Part shown: positions 42,696 to 51,537 of the stretch, one piece after another
How positions within the stretch are numbered: the stretch's first letter is position 1
How the letters are laid out: each line of letters begins with the position of its first letter
Origin: Vallitalea maricola
GTDB lineage: Bacteria > Bacillota > Clostridia > Lachnospirales > Vallitaleaceae
Assembly: GCF_036985595.1 (NCBI RefSeq)
Contig: NZ_BTPU01000067.1
Location: 17,423 to 81,422, forward strand
Length of the DNA stretch: 64,000 nt
Reading direction: 5' to 3'
Made by a program: the position numbers and the translations under genes
Notes under the pieces: model-generated
The model's database searches: none
The model's input: only the letters and a program-made list of their open reading frames with translations
Told to the model about the DNA's origin: nothing

Positions 42696-43624
42696 TAGAT
42701 CACTCCCTTAATACCTCTTACTTGCAATTTTGTATATGGTTCCTTTCCATAGTGATGAACCGCTGATGCAATCGTGTACTTACCATTAAAACTATAGAAA
42801 TCACTTAATCCTATGTTAAGAGCAGCACATAACTTGATGTCATAACCTAATCTTACATACCCTCTAGTTTCATTACCATTAATAGCTGCTAAAAAGTGTT
42901 TTGAGTAGCGTTCTGCCTCTGCAAGAGATTCTATATCTCTAACAACATTCAACATAGCTCCCTCATCAGCTTTCTTATAACTATACTTGATATTACCTAT
43001 GACATCTTTAATGTTACATCCAATATAATTAACTTTATCAGAACAACTTTTCAGATTATATCTATATACATCTGATTTATTAATGGTACGAATCACATTC
43101 TTTGACCAATACCTTGATTTATCATACATAACAATCTGTTTATCAGCTAATTTCAATCCAATACCTTCCTTGTAGCATAACTCATTTAGATAATCAAAAT
43201 CAGTCTTATCCACTTGCTGACACATTTTATAACCATAATCATAACAATCCATGATTATTTTAAAACCATATCTACTACTAATATCCTCAGCTATCTGAGA
43301 CAATCTAGTATTCTGCCATGTGTTGGTTCTTAACTCTTTTGCATCCAGTGGAATAGATACACCTTTTATAGTTATCTCATCAGGTGGTCCATCAACCTCT
43401 ATTTCATCTATAAACATAGTTCCACAACTAACCTTATCAAGGATAACTTTTATCTCTTGACCTTTATCCGGCTGCCAATCCAAGTTCCAGATGCCAGTAT
43501 TATTCTCAAAAGTAACTTCTATACTGTCAGCTTTCCCTGTAGCATGTTCTGTATAGACTATTGACTTAAGACTGCCACTCAAGTATTTAGTTATATCATA
43601 ATTATCAATAAGAACCTTATACAT
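42695..43624 (-). CDS. Phage late control/tail protein D (gpD-like hub)
   Basis: About 309 residues. 'VLIDNYDITKYLSGSLKSIVYTEHATGKADSIEVTFENN' and 'TNTWQNTRLSQIAEDISSRYGFKIIMD' with 'DFDYLNELCYKEGIGLKLAD' are the gpD/VgrG-type hub features. It forms the baseplate hub. GGAAGGTG precedes the ATG at 43624, which overlaps the X gene's stop. Confidence 0.88.
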   Translation of the reverse strand: MYKVLIDNYDITKYLSGSLKSIVYTEHATGKADSIEVTFENNTGIWNLDWQPDKGQEIKVILDKVSCGTMFIDEIEVDGPPDEITIKGVSIPLDAKELRTNTWQNTRLSQIAEDISSRYGFKIIMDCYDYGYKMCQQVDKTDFDYLNELCYKEGIGLKLADKQIVMYDKSRYWSKNVIRTINKSDVYRYNLKSCSDKVNYIGCNIKDVIGNIKYSYKKADEGAMLNVVRDIESLAEAERYSKHFLAAINGNETRGYVRLGYDIKLCAALNIGLSDFYSFNGKYTIASAVHHYGKEPYTKLQVRGIKGVI

Positions 43625-43827
43625 TAGCTCACCTTCCAAGGGGGCAACTGACTTATTTTATCCTCTGGTAACGTAGGAACTATTAATTCTATGTTAGCTG
43701 AAAAAACAACTACATGGATATACAACGGATTAGCGTCCATTAATATATCCATGTATTTCTCATCACCATATACTTTATAAGAAATCATGTCCCAAGTATC
43801 ACCTTGGATAGTAATATAATTATGCAT
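43624..43827 (-). CDS. Phage tail protein X (LysM-like)
   Basis: About 67 residues. 'YITIQGDTWDMISYKVYGDEKYMDILMDANPLYIHVVVFSANIELIVPTLP' is a LysM-like gpX, the tail-tip or baseplate peptidoglycan-contacting protein. The ATG at 43827 (AAAGGA upstream) overlaps the tape measure stop. Confidence 0.85.
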   Translation of the reverse strand: MHNYITIQGDTWDMISYKVYGDEKYMDILMDANPLYIHVVVFSANIELIVPTLPEDKISQLPPWKVS

Positions 43828-46105
43828 AAGATTCACGTCCTTTGTCATCCTCATATCGTTCTATCATTTCTTTGAATTTCTCATAAAGAGTTAGCATCTC
43901 TTTTCTAACCTCTTGACTTGTATTTCCTTGTACCTTAGGAGCAAATACATAAGTGTTACCATTCTTTTGATTTAGCAACCCAAGTTTCTCACCTGTTTGT
44001 TTCCACAACATAATTGAACGAGGATTATTCTTCTTAATAGGTATAACCGACTCTGTACCTGCTTCACCTGCAATAGATGGACCATTGGTAAAACCACCTC
44101 TCGCTAGTAAAGGTAACTTAGGAATATTAACCTTGAAATCCTTACCTCCAATAAAAGGTACCCAATCAGGAATCTTGAACCCAATCTTATTAATACCATT
44201 AATGGCACCGTTAATGATGGATATAACTACATTAAGTGGAGTCTTGACAAGTCCTCCTAGAGATTCAAATATACCTCCGAAGATATCTTTTATTCCACCC
44301 CAGGCTTTCGACCAATTACCTGTGAATACTCCTGTAATAAAATCAATGATACCACCAAATGTTGTTAATAGTCCTCCTATAACAGATTTAATACCACCAA
44401 TAACATTAGTAACAAGAAATCCTACAGCTGGCATCACGAATTTTACTACTGCCAAGAAAGCATCAAACACAGGTTTTAATGCTATGACTAATTGACCTAT
44501 CTTGCCAAATACAGCTCCTGCCTTATTCGCTAGATAAGAAAAAACATTGATGACTTGTGGAATAATACTCTTAGCTATGAAACCAAATACTTTATTGAAT
44601 ATGGGTAGTAGATTCTCAACTAAATAGCCGATTATCTTCATAAATATGGGATATATCTTCTGAAAACAATTATCAATGCTTCTAACCATCTTACCTACTA
44701 CTGGGATAATCTTTTTACCTGCTTCAACAAAATTATTTATGAATACTTGGATATGAGGTCTAATCTTATTGAAAATACCTGCCATAGAAGCAATCATATT
44801 TTTTCCTAATTGTAATCTACGCTCAAAAGTCTCTTTGAACTCCTTCTTAAAAACATTGATGATAGGCATTACAATCTGCTTAGTTTTATTAAAAGCTTTT
44901 ACAGCTACATTTTTGAATGTGTTAATGTACTGTCCAACTTTCTTTATGTATGGTCCTGACTTACTAGAAAAGTTCACAATGTAGTCGGCTGCCTTTTCAA
45001 TAACTGGTAACAACTTCTCACCTATGGAAATCATTGCAACATTACCTAATTGTTTCAACCTGTCTATTGGGTCTTTTTTGATTAAGAAGGCTTTTTCTGT
45101 TGCTCCTGCTGCTTTATTCATTGCTAAGGTTTTCTGCGTAAAATTCTCTGCCTGTGCTCCTGTCAAAGCTAGAACAGCATTCTTGGCTTCAACACTTCCA
45201 AAAAGATTAGCAAAAGCAACTTCATTACCATTAACATGATCTTTTAATTTACCTAATATTGTCCCCAATCCTTCTGTCTGCATTGCAGTAGCTGCGTTCT
45301 TATAACCTAGACTCTTGATAGCTTTTTCCATATCTGCTGACGGTTTTAAGAATGCTTGAAAAGTAGATTTTAATTGAGTAGATACCTCAGCTGTATTACC
45401 AGTAACACCAGTTAATGTAGCCATAGCACCAAATAACTCTTCCTGTTTTACTTTCAATGTACCTGCCAGTGGAACAACTTTACCCATGTTAGAAGCTAAC
45501 TCAGGGAACTCTGTCTGACCTAACTTAACTGTCATAAAAGCTAGGTCAGAAGCCTTTTCCATTGCTTTCAAACTAGTATCTCCATAACCTTTTGTTATTC
45601 CTGATAAAAGATTGATTGAATCCTTGACCTCTGCGTTTCCTGCTATAGCACCTTTTGAAGCAACTTTCAATCTTTCCATTGAATCAGCTTGGTCACCAAA
45701 TGCCGATACTGTCTGGTATGCTCCCTTAGTCAATAGATTGGTTGAAACTCCAAGATTAACAGCTAGTTTCTTAACATCCTTTGACATATTATTAATCTTT
45801 TTATCAACATTACCATCTAATAGAGTAGCAACATCCTCCATCTCATCCTTGAACTCTCTAGATTTCTTAATTGTTCCTGTCAATCCCTTTATACCTGCAA
45901 ATGCAGCTCCTAGACCTCCAAGACTTTTGACTATTCCTGAACAAGCACCTCTAATCATTTTATTATTGTTCTTCATTAGAGAACTAGATTTACTTATATT
46001 CTTATTAAGTTTAGTCACACTCTTAGAGGCATGAGTAAAATTTTTATTAAACTTACTACCTAATTCAGCACCGAGAATAAATCCAACCTTAAACGTTGTA
46101 GACAT
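43820..46105 (-). CDS. Phage tail tape measure protein
   Basis: 761 residues. The N-terminal coiled coil is followed by 'TKGAYQTVSAFGDQADSMERLKVASKGAIAGNAEVKDSINLLSGITKGYGD', the TP901-type tape measure domain, long hydrophobic segments in the middle ('PVFDAFLAVVKFVMPAVGFLVTNVIGGI') and a C-terminal 'GGFTNGPSIAGEAGTESVIPI', all standard for this family. It sets tail length and may form the DNA channel. Starts two bases after the frameshift extension stop. Confidence 0.92.
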   Translation of the reverse strand: MSTTFKVGFILGAELGSKFNKNFTHASKSVTKLNKNISKSSSLMKNNNKMIRGACSGIVKSLGGLGAAFAGIKGLTGTIKKSREFKDEMEDVATLLDGNVDKKINNMSKDVKKLAVNLGVSTNLLTKGAYQTVSAFGDQADSMERLKVASKGAIAGNAEVKDSINLLSGITKGYGDTSLKAMEKASDLAFMTVKLGQTEFPELASNMGKVVPLAGTLKVKQEELFGAMATLTGVTGNTAEVSTQLKSTFQAFLKPSADMEKAIKSLGYKNAATAMQTEGLGTILGKLKDHVNGNEVAFANLFGSVEAKNAVLALTGAQAENFTQKTLAMNKAAGATEKAFLIKKDPIDRLKQLGNVAMISIGEKLLPVIEKAADYIVNFSSKSGPYIKKVGQYINTFKNVAVKAFNKTKQIVMPIINVFKKEFKETFERRLQLGKNMIASMAGIFNKIRPHIQVFINNFVEAGKKIIPVVGKMVRSIDNCFQKIYPIFMKIIGYLVENLLPIFNKVFGFIAKSIIPQVINVFSYLANKAGAVFGKIGQLVIALKPVFDAFLAVVKFVMPAVGFLVTNVIGGIKSVIGGLLTTFGGIIDFITGVFTGNWSKAWGGIKDIFGGIFESLGGLVKTPLNVVISIINGAINGINKIGFKIPDWVPFIGGKDFKVNIPKLPLLARGGFTNGPSIAGEAGTESVIPIKKNNPRSIMLWKQTGEKLGLLNQKNGNTYVFAPKVQGNTSQEVRKEMLTLYEKFKEMIERYEDDKGRESYA

Positions 46106-46106
46106 A

Positions 46107-46288
46107 TTATTCCCTCATTTCTTTCATAAGCTCTATAATGCAGTCATCCCAATCATTCCAATCTTCAAGTGGAGTATTCATGATGAACTCAACACTCAAC
46201 GTTCCTGAAGAATAATAGGACATTTCTAGAGCTTTCTTCCTTAAAAATTTGGAAGTAGATTTTATTCCTCTTCTTCCAAGTCTTCCAT
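46107..46288 (-). CDS. Tail assembly chaperone, -1 frameshift extension
   Basis: After slippage at 46289-46295 the -1 frame stays open to a TAA at 46107, adding about 60 residues (NGRLGRRGIKSTSK...IIELMKEMRE) to the first 91 of the chaperone. In P2-, lambda- and Mu-like phages the two tail chaperones are made this way, and this is exactly where the second one belongs. An internal ATG at about 46223 also exists, without a clear ribosome site. Confidence 0.7.
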
Positions 46289-46561
46289 TAAAAAAGTCTG
46301 TGCTTTGACCGTCGCTCTCGTAAAATCTTTTGCATAGAATTTCATGACAGCATCAACACTTATACCTGATGCTTTTGCAAATATTATGGCTTGATAGATC
46401 TTAGAAGTCTCCATCATCATAAGTGCATTGTTAAGTGATTGTGCTTCCTTCTCAGCTGCAATGATATCTTGCCCTGTCAGTTTATCAAAATCCACTTTTA
46501 ACTCTTTATAATCAATATCTTCAAATTTTATAGGTTTCTTCAATACGAATTTTTCTTCCAT
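46262..46561 (-). CDS. Tail assembly chaperone (gpE-like)
   Basis: 99 residues, acidic, helical: 'LKKPIKFEDIDYKELKVDFDKLTGQDIIAAEKEAQSLNNALMMM'. It lies between the tail tube and tape measure genes, as in P2. Ends QTFLMEDLEEEE. Chaperone for the tape measure protein during tail assembly. The codons for Thr-Phe-Leu near its end form a T-TTT-TTA slippery site. Confidence 0.8.
   Translation of the reverse strand: MEEKFVLKKPIKFEDIDYKELKVDFDKLTGQDIIAAEKEAQSLNNALMMMETSKIYQAIIFAKASGISVDAVMKFYAKDFTRATVKAQTFLMEDLEEEE
46289..46295 (-). promoter_or_regulatory. Slippery heptamer TTTTTTA for -1 frameshift
   Basis: On the minus strand ACT TTT TTA ATG; T-TTT-TTA fits the X-XXY-YYZ rule. The zero frame stops 9 codons later; the -1 frame continues for about 60 codons. 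Confidence 0.7.
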
Positions 46562-46586
46562 TTTCTTTTACCTCCTAGATTAATAT

Positions 46587-47102
46587 CTATAATCCTAATG
46601 CCTTTTGAATTTCTTCTCCATAATCTGTACCATTGATAAAAAATACATAGTTGAATTTATCAATCTCCAGTATTCTCTCACCGTCTATGTATATTTTAAG
46701 ATAGGTTACTTCCAACTCTAAGGCACTATCTGTCATAGCAGCCACTTCCAACTTACCAAGGTCAACTTTCTTAGGTACCGCTCTAGTGACAATCTTGACT
46801 GGCTGCATCTTATAAGAACCAATACTCGAATCAAATACTTGTTGTGCTGCTCTTAGTTCTAATGCATGTGCCTTAGGTTTGAGCAAATTAATAGCACCCT
46901 TTTCAACTGTTTTAAAATTGAGTGCCAATGTTAAACTTCCTACTTGACCTATTGCAGGAGAGTCGACCTCTCCCATTATTCCTGCTCCTTTTGCTGTTTC
47001 AGTCAAGTATTCTATAGATGGCATCTGAACACTTGCAGTACCAATCAATTCTTTACCATTATTATATATTCTGTAGGTTAATACCTTATCAGGCATCTTC
47101 AT
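46587..47102 (-). CDS. Phage major tail tube protein (FII-like)
   Basis: 171 residues. 'NNGKELIGTASVQMPSIEYLTETAKGAGIMGEVDSPAIGQVGSLTLALNFKT' is typical of P2 FII tube protein. Forms the inner tube of a contractile tail. AGGAGGTGG precedes the ATG. Confidence 0.9.
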   Translation of the reverse strand: MKMPDKVLTYRIYNNGKELIGTASVQMPSIEYLTETAKGAGIMGEVDSPAIGQVGSLTLALNFKTVEKGAINLLKPKAHALELRAAQQVFDSSIGSYKMQPVKIVTRAVPKKVDLGKLEVAAMTDSALELEVTYLKIYIDGERILEIDKFNYVFFINGTDYGEEIQKALGL

Positions 47103-47118
47103 AACTTAAAACCACCTC

Positions 47119-48504
47119 CTAAGTGAATAATTCCTTTGCAAACTCTGTTGAATACTCAACAATAAAATCAATATTACGAGCTGGGGTTGCAGATGCTTTA
47201 TATACATGAAACTTGAAGTTACCATCCATTAGATCATCATAAGAATTCTCTTCAGCACGAAACTCAACCCTACCTCCTAATATATATCCAGAAGCTTTTA
47301 GGCTATTGAGCCATAGGTTAGCATTATCAAGTACTGTATCAATCAGTCTCTTATTACCTGGTTCATCAATATTGCCCCAGAACATCTTAGTCAATGTAGT
47401 ACCTAACCAATACGTCATCCTTTTTTCAGTAATAAAAGCATCCTTAGGGTCTATACTCAAGTTCTGTGAATAAGCTCCTGGTCTATTACCCCAACATTTC
47501 CAGCCACCAATAAAATTAATAGCTGTTACTATTCCAGAACTATTAAGAATATTAGCCTCCGGTAAACCTAGATTCACCTCTCCTTCACTGGTAACAGCTG
47601 AATCAATACACAATGACTTATTGGATGGAGATAATATTGGAACATTATCACTTTCAATATCTAGAGAACACAATAAACTAGCTATATGAGTAGATAAATG
47701 ATATGTATTTTCTCTATATTTTACTTGTGGCCAACAAACGATTTGGTTGCTTCCAGTAAAACCATTTGTCTTTTTCCACTCACCTACATCTGTATAGTTA
47801 TTAACTGTATCAGGTACATCAGTAATGATGACCGCATTGAATAAACCGTTAATCCTATGTGAATTATCCATCATTGCCTGAGCTACTGGTGGCATATGAC
47901 TTAATCCTGGTGCTAACATAAGACTTGGAATAACTGAACACTGTGGAAATACTGTATTAATCCGCTTAATACTTGCAGCAATCTCATCTACAGTCAATTT
48001 ACTTCTATCCACTATGTCATATGTAATATCTATGGTGTTATCCTCAATCTTACTTTCCTCTGGTATTACAATCTCTAGATAACCACTTGTGTTATAATTC
48101 AGTAGATAATCAGTACCAAGTGTATACTCACCACCAGTTATAGCAAGGCTTTCTTTTATTACATTTTCTTCAATGGCAGCCTTTTTATTAATAAGACTTA
48201 CATTAGATGTTTTACTTGCTTTATGTTTTTTGATATCTAGTATGTTAATGAATATTACAGGTGTTAAGGCATATAGGTGATAATGGCATTTCATGAATTC
48301 ACATAAAGTGAATGTTTCCCAATCATCACTATAGCCGACCTTTCTGACTGCTTCATCAAAGCTATTACATAGAATAGGTTTACTAGTATCATACTCAGTT
48401 AAATATGAAGGTGCTGTACCAAAAACAATAGGTATCGTAGCACTTTTTTGTGGGCTTCTCAGATTAGTTGAAACCTCTTCTATATAAACACCATGTTTAT
48501 ACAT
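47119..48504 (-). CDS. Phage tail sheath protein
   Basis: 461 residues. N-terminal 'GVYIEEVSTNLRSPQKSATIPIVFGTAP' and C-terminal 'LIDTVLDNANLWLNSLKASGYILGGRVEFRAEENSYDDLMDGNFKFHVYKASATPARNIDFIVEYST' are sheath signatures. Confirms a contractile tail. Normal length. Confidence 0.92.
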   Translation of the reverse strand: MYKHGVYIEEVSTNLRSPQKSATIPIVFGTAPSYLTEYDTSKPILCNSFDEAVRKVGYSDDWETFTLCEFMKCHYHLYALTPVIFINILDIKKHKASKTSNVSLINKKAAIEENVIKESLAITGGEYTLGTDYLLNYNTSGYLEIVIPEESKIEDNTIDITYDIVDRSKLTVDEIAASIKRINTVFPQCSVIPSLMLAPGLSHMPPVAQAMMDNSHRINGLFNAVIITDVPDTVNNYTDVGEWKKTNGFTGSNQIVCWPQVKYRENTYHLSTHIASLLCSLDIESDNVPILSPSNKSLCIDSAVTSEGEVNLGLPEANILNSSGIVTAINFIGGWKCWGNRPGAYSQNLSIDPKDAFITEKRMTYWLGTTLTKMFWGNIDEPGNKRLIDTVLDNANLWLNSLKASGYILGGRVEFRAEENSYDDLMDGNFKFHVYKASATPARNIDFIVEYSTEFAKELFT

Positions 48505-48523
48505 CTTAATCCTCTCCTTTCGT

Positions 48524-48997
48524 TTAAATATCTATATCTTTTTGTATCTGTCTAATCTTCCATGTAGTTCTTATATTACCTGTCCAATAGGGATAAGGCT
48601 GTTCTTCAGGTATCTCCCAAGTTACATTATCCTCTAGGATATATGGTCCTAAGAATGAAGTCTTAAGTAACTCTTGTCTGACTCTTTCAATCATGTTGGC
48701 TATATCCTTATATCCACTGTAATCTTCAACTAACTTGTCATCTTTTAATGTTCCATAAGAATATGATCCAAAATAAATGATTATATTAACTGTTGATTCA
48801 TTCTTGGTATCAGTACCATTTTTAAGCCTTACAGCAACATGAGGATACTCTTCATCCCTATTGGACTTGGTTTTAGGTGAAACCCATCCTTCATGTATCC
48901 TTGGAGTAACTTCTCCTTCATCAACTTTGATAGTGATATCATTCAAGATTGGTGTCAGAAACTTTATAACTGCTTTTACTAATAGTAAAGGTGTCAT
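48524..48997 (-). CDS. Phage tail completion-like protein, 157 aa
   Basis: Not firmly recognised. 'EYPHVAVRLKNGTDTKNESTVNIIIYFGSYS' and 'DNVTWEIPEEQPYPYWTGNIRTTW' are compatible with tail-terminator or tail-completion proteins encoded just before the sheath. AAAGGA precedes the ATG. Confidence 0.65.
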   Translation of the reverse strand: MTPLLLVKAVIKFLTPILNDITIKVDEGEVTPRIHEGWVSPKTKSNRDEEYPHVAVRLKNGTDTKNESTVNIIIYFGSYSYGTLKDDKLVEDYSGYKDIANMIERVRQELLKTSFLGPYILEDNVTWEIPEEQPYPYWTGNIRTTWKIRQIQKDIDI

Positions 48998-49002
48998 AAC
49001 AA

Positions 49003-49575
49003 TTATCCTTTCGTTAACTTTTTAATCTGTACCTTTAGATTCTGTTTGAGTACTTTGTTAGCTACTACCTCAATATTTTCTTTAACATCATCTGATTTCA
49101 TCATAGAAGGAACAGATGGTCCATATTTTTCTTGAATAGGTAATCTGCCATCAGAAGTTCTCTCAAATACTCCAATATGTCCATTAGCCATCTTTGCTGT
49201 AAAAGTATTAGGAATTCCTTTCTTAGCACCACCTTTTAATACTGCTGCTTTTAATATTCTAGGCTTCCTCTTAGGTACTTTTTTAGGACTAACACTAAAT
49301 TTTATTAATGGTAGTGGGCTTCCTTTTGAATCCAATCTAGCTGTCAACGTATGAACTGTAGATTTACGTGTGAACATTGTTTTAGTTATAGGTTTTGATG
49401 CTTTAATTTCATAGTTATCTTTAATTAACTTTTTTGAAGTATCTTTCATAGGTTTAATCGTTGCATTAATAGCAGCGTTGATAGCCTTTGGAGTTCCATC
49501 TTTAACTGTTGCAAGTTTTTTAGTTGCCTTCTTAATCTGTCTATTACTCAATGTTGCATTGACAATATTAATCAT
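49003..49575 (-). CDS. Prophage minor tail protein Z-like
   Basis: 190 residues, very basic. 'MFTRKSTVHTLTARLDSKGSPLPLIKFSVSPKKVPKRKP' and 'FTAKMANGHIGVFERTSDGRLPIQEKYGPSVPSMM' match the lambda-like minor tail protein Z family (neck/tail connector). Overlaps the upstream gene by four bases. Confidence 0.8.
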   Translation of the reverse strand: MINIVNATLSNRQIKKATKKLATVKDGTPKAINAAINATIKPMKDTSKKLIKDNYEIKASKPITKTMFTRKSTVHTLTARLDSKGSPLPLIKFSVSPKKVPKRKPRILKAAVLKGGAKKGIPNTFTAKMANGHIGVFERTSDGRLPIQEKYGPSVPSMMKSDDVKENIEVVANKVLKQNLKVQIKKLTKG

Positions 49576-49889
49576 GACTGTACAGCTCCCAAGGATATCT
49601 CCAACACTCCACCATCACTATTCACACTACCAACTCTATATCTTTTCTTATCAAACAAGATATGTTCCTCTACCTCTGGTATATAAGATAGTTGATTCTT
49701 CCTAATAAAAAAAAGAACCTCACTATCATAAAGTCCTTCGTTATATACACCAGATGTTTTTCTCTCTTGGAGTAATTCATCATCAATAAGAATTATATAG
49801 GTTTTACCATTAATCTCATGCTCTTCTCCAAACTCATCTATGTTGAAGATTAGATCTAGATCAGATTCAAATAAATCTTTTGCATTCAT
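49572..49889 (-). CDS. Phage head-tail attachment-like protein, 105 aa
   Basis: Contains 'NGKTYIILIDDELLQERKTSGVYNEGLYDSEVLFFIRKNQLSYIPEVEEHILFDKKRYRVGSV', a small beta-barrel pattern typical of head-tail joining (FII/gp17-like) proteins with the 'D...Y.V..V..DGG.L.I.L' ending. Located between capsid and gpZ-like genes, the expected place for a connector. Confidence 0.7.
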   Translation of the reverse strand: MNAKDLFESDLDLIFNIDEFGEEHEINGKTYIILIDDELLQERKTSGVYNEGLYDSEVLFFIRKNQLSYIPEVEEHILFDKKRYRVGSVNSDGGVLEISLGAVQS

Positions 49890-49927
49890 TAATATGCCCC
49901 CATTCTCTGCTTATGAAAATAATACCT

Positions 49928-50092
49928 TCATTTAGCTTTTTCTTGCTCTGTCTTGACTTCCTCCAATGCACCATCTCCAATAAGTTCCTTTGCTTGCTTC
50001 TTGGTGATACCTTCTACCTCATCACCAACATCAAAAAGAATTCTTTCACCATCTTTATTTATGGTTCTTATCTTTGTCTTAGCTATATACAT
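49928..50092 (-). CDS. Small phage protein, 54 aa
   Basis: ATG at 50092 follows AGGAGGTTATTGT. Encodes MYIAKTKIRTINKDGERILF...KEL.GDGALEEVKTEQEKAK with a 'GD.V.GITKKQAKEL' turn seen in small proteins of capsid modules. Starts 11 bases after the capsid stop. Missed by longer ORF cut-offs but well supported by ribosome site and position. Confidence 0.7.
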   Translation of the reverse strand: MYIAKTKIRTINKDGERILFDVGDEVEGITKKQAKELIGDGALEEVKTEQEKAK

Positions 50093-50103
50093 ACAATAAC
50101 CTC

Positions 50104-51123
50104 CTATGCAATTTTAATTACTGACCAACTATCAACATCATCTGGACAAGGTAATGGTTTTGATGTAATACGTACTTTTCTAACTTCGTTTTCATCATCT
50201 ACCCAAGATTTTGGAACACGTTCACCTTCAATAACTACAAATTCCTTATTCTCTATCTGGCGAACAGCACCATATAGTCTTTTATGTTGACCTTTTGATG
50301 CAAAGATAACTGTTTTCTCTGGCATCATAGGAACTTCGTTATCATCATCATCAAGAAACCATTCATCATATGAATATATTTCAACTCCCAACTCTGGAAG
50401 CTTACCATAGAACGTAATTGCATCATTCTTGATAGTTGGCTCGATATTACCATAATTCATCCTGCGATTATCAAGTTTATCTTTTACTTTTGGATGATTA
50501 ACGAATATATCAATAGCATCACTGGAAAAGACCAATATATTAGGTGCTTTTCCACATTTCTTAATGATTCTTTTTCTCTCATCCTTAAGGTCAGCTAGTG
50601 GATCAGATGATTCATTAGTCCATTTTGCATCACCAGTAAGAGTTATTCTATTAGTGAATTTATAGTCAACTTGCTGTTCGAATCCTTCTCCTTCCATAAG
50701 CACTTTACCATTAAGCATGACTTCTCTACACATCCACTCTTCACGACGTGTAATCATATCATCAAGCTCTATCATGTCAGTAGCCAACAATTCCTTGGCT
50801 CTATCTTCTGGGTCTTTTGCATTGTATGGATTCTCTCCCATACCTCTCTTTGATAAATCATCAGGGGTCATAATCCTTACAGGTGCTATCTTAGGTACTT
50901 TATAATTCTTAGTAGTAAAACCATCTCTAGTAACAACTACTCCACCTCTTCTTGGTGCTACGAATGGAGCCATCTTCCTTTTACCTTTTTTGTAGTCAAC
51001 TTCAACCTCTTCAGTTGGTGAAGTAACCGTATTAGGGAAAAAAGTATCCCTAAAAAATGTGTATACTGGTAGCATCTGATTGATTGAACTTAACATTGTC
51101 TTAGTTGAATAAATATCAGGCAT
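50104..51123 (-). CDS. Phage major capsid protein E
   Basis: 339 residues. 'FRDTFFPNTVTSPTEEVEVDYKKGKRKMAPFVAPRRGG', 'IEPTIKNDAITFYGKLPELGVEIYSYDEWF' and 'MMPEKTVIFASKGQHKRLYGAV' are lambda gpE-family features. Self-assembles into the head with the decoration protein next door. AGGAGGTTGATATC precedes the ATG. Confidence 0.9.
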   Translation of the reverse strand: MPDIYSTKTMLSSINQMLPVYTFFRDTFFPNTVTSPTEEVEVDYKKGKRKMAPFVAPRRGGVVVTRDGFTTKNYKVPKIAPVRIMTPDDLSKRGMGENPYNAKDPEDRAKELLATDMIELDDMITRREEWMCREVMLNGKVLMEGEGFEQQVDYKFTNRITLTGDAKWTNESSDPLADLKDERKRIIKKCGKAPNILVFSSDAIDIFVNHPKVKDKLDNRRMNYGNIEPTIKNDAITFYGKLPELGVEIYSYDEWFLDDDDNEVPMMPEKTVIFASKGQHKRLYGAVRQIENKEFVVIEGERVPKSWVDDENEVRKVRITSKPLPCPDDVDSWSVIKIA

Positions 51124-51153
51124 GATATCAACCTCCTATAATTTTTTATTATT

Positions 51154-51537
51154 TTACTTTGCATTCTCTAAGTAGATACTTCTATCCCTTAACTCATCTT
51201 TGAAATCAACTGGTTTTCCATCACCTTCAATTATTAATGCATTCTGATTAAATACACCAGAGAAATAAGCTGTAGTCCTAACATCTTTTACAGCTGAATC
51301 ATCTCCTGTATCAACATCATCTGTTAAAACGCATATTGGTTTCTGTGAGCCATCTGAACTCGCTTTATTAACAATCTTATATAGTCCATCACTTTCTTTT
51401 CTGCCAAGAAATGTACCTCTTCTTAATATGCCTTTACCCTTTTCAAGGACTATACCTTCAAGGCGAATAGGTATCTGTGTATCTGCTATAAGCTTATCTG
51501 GAACGAACTCACCAATAGTATTATGTAGGTTAATCAT
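51154..51537 (-). CDS. Head decoration protein D
   Basis: 127 residues: 'LEKGKGILRRGTFLGRKESDGLYKIVNKASSDGSQKPICVLTDDVDTGD' and the acidic turn of gpD-like proteins. It caps trimer points of the expanded head. Overlaps the protease gene end by one base. Confidence 0.85.
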   Translation of the reverse strand: MINLHNTIGEFVPDKLIADTQIPIRLEGIVLEKGKGILRRGTFLGRKESDGLYKIVNKASSDGSQKPICVLTDDVDTGDDSAVKDVRTTAYFSGVFNQNALIIEGDGKPVDFKDELRDRSIYLENAK

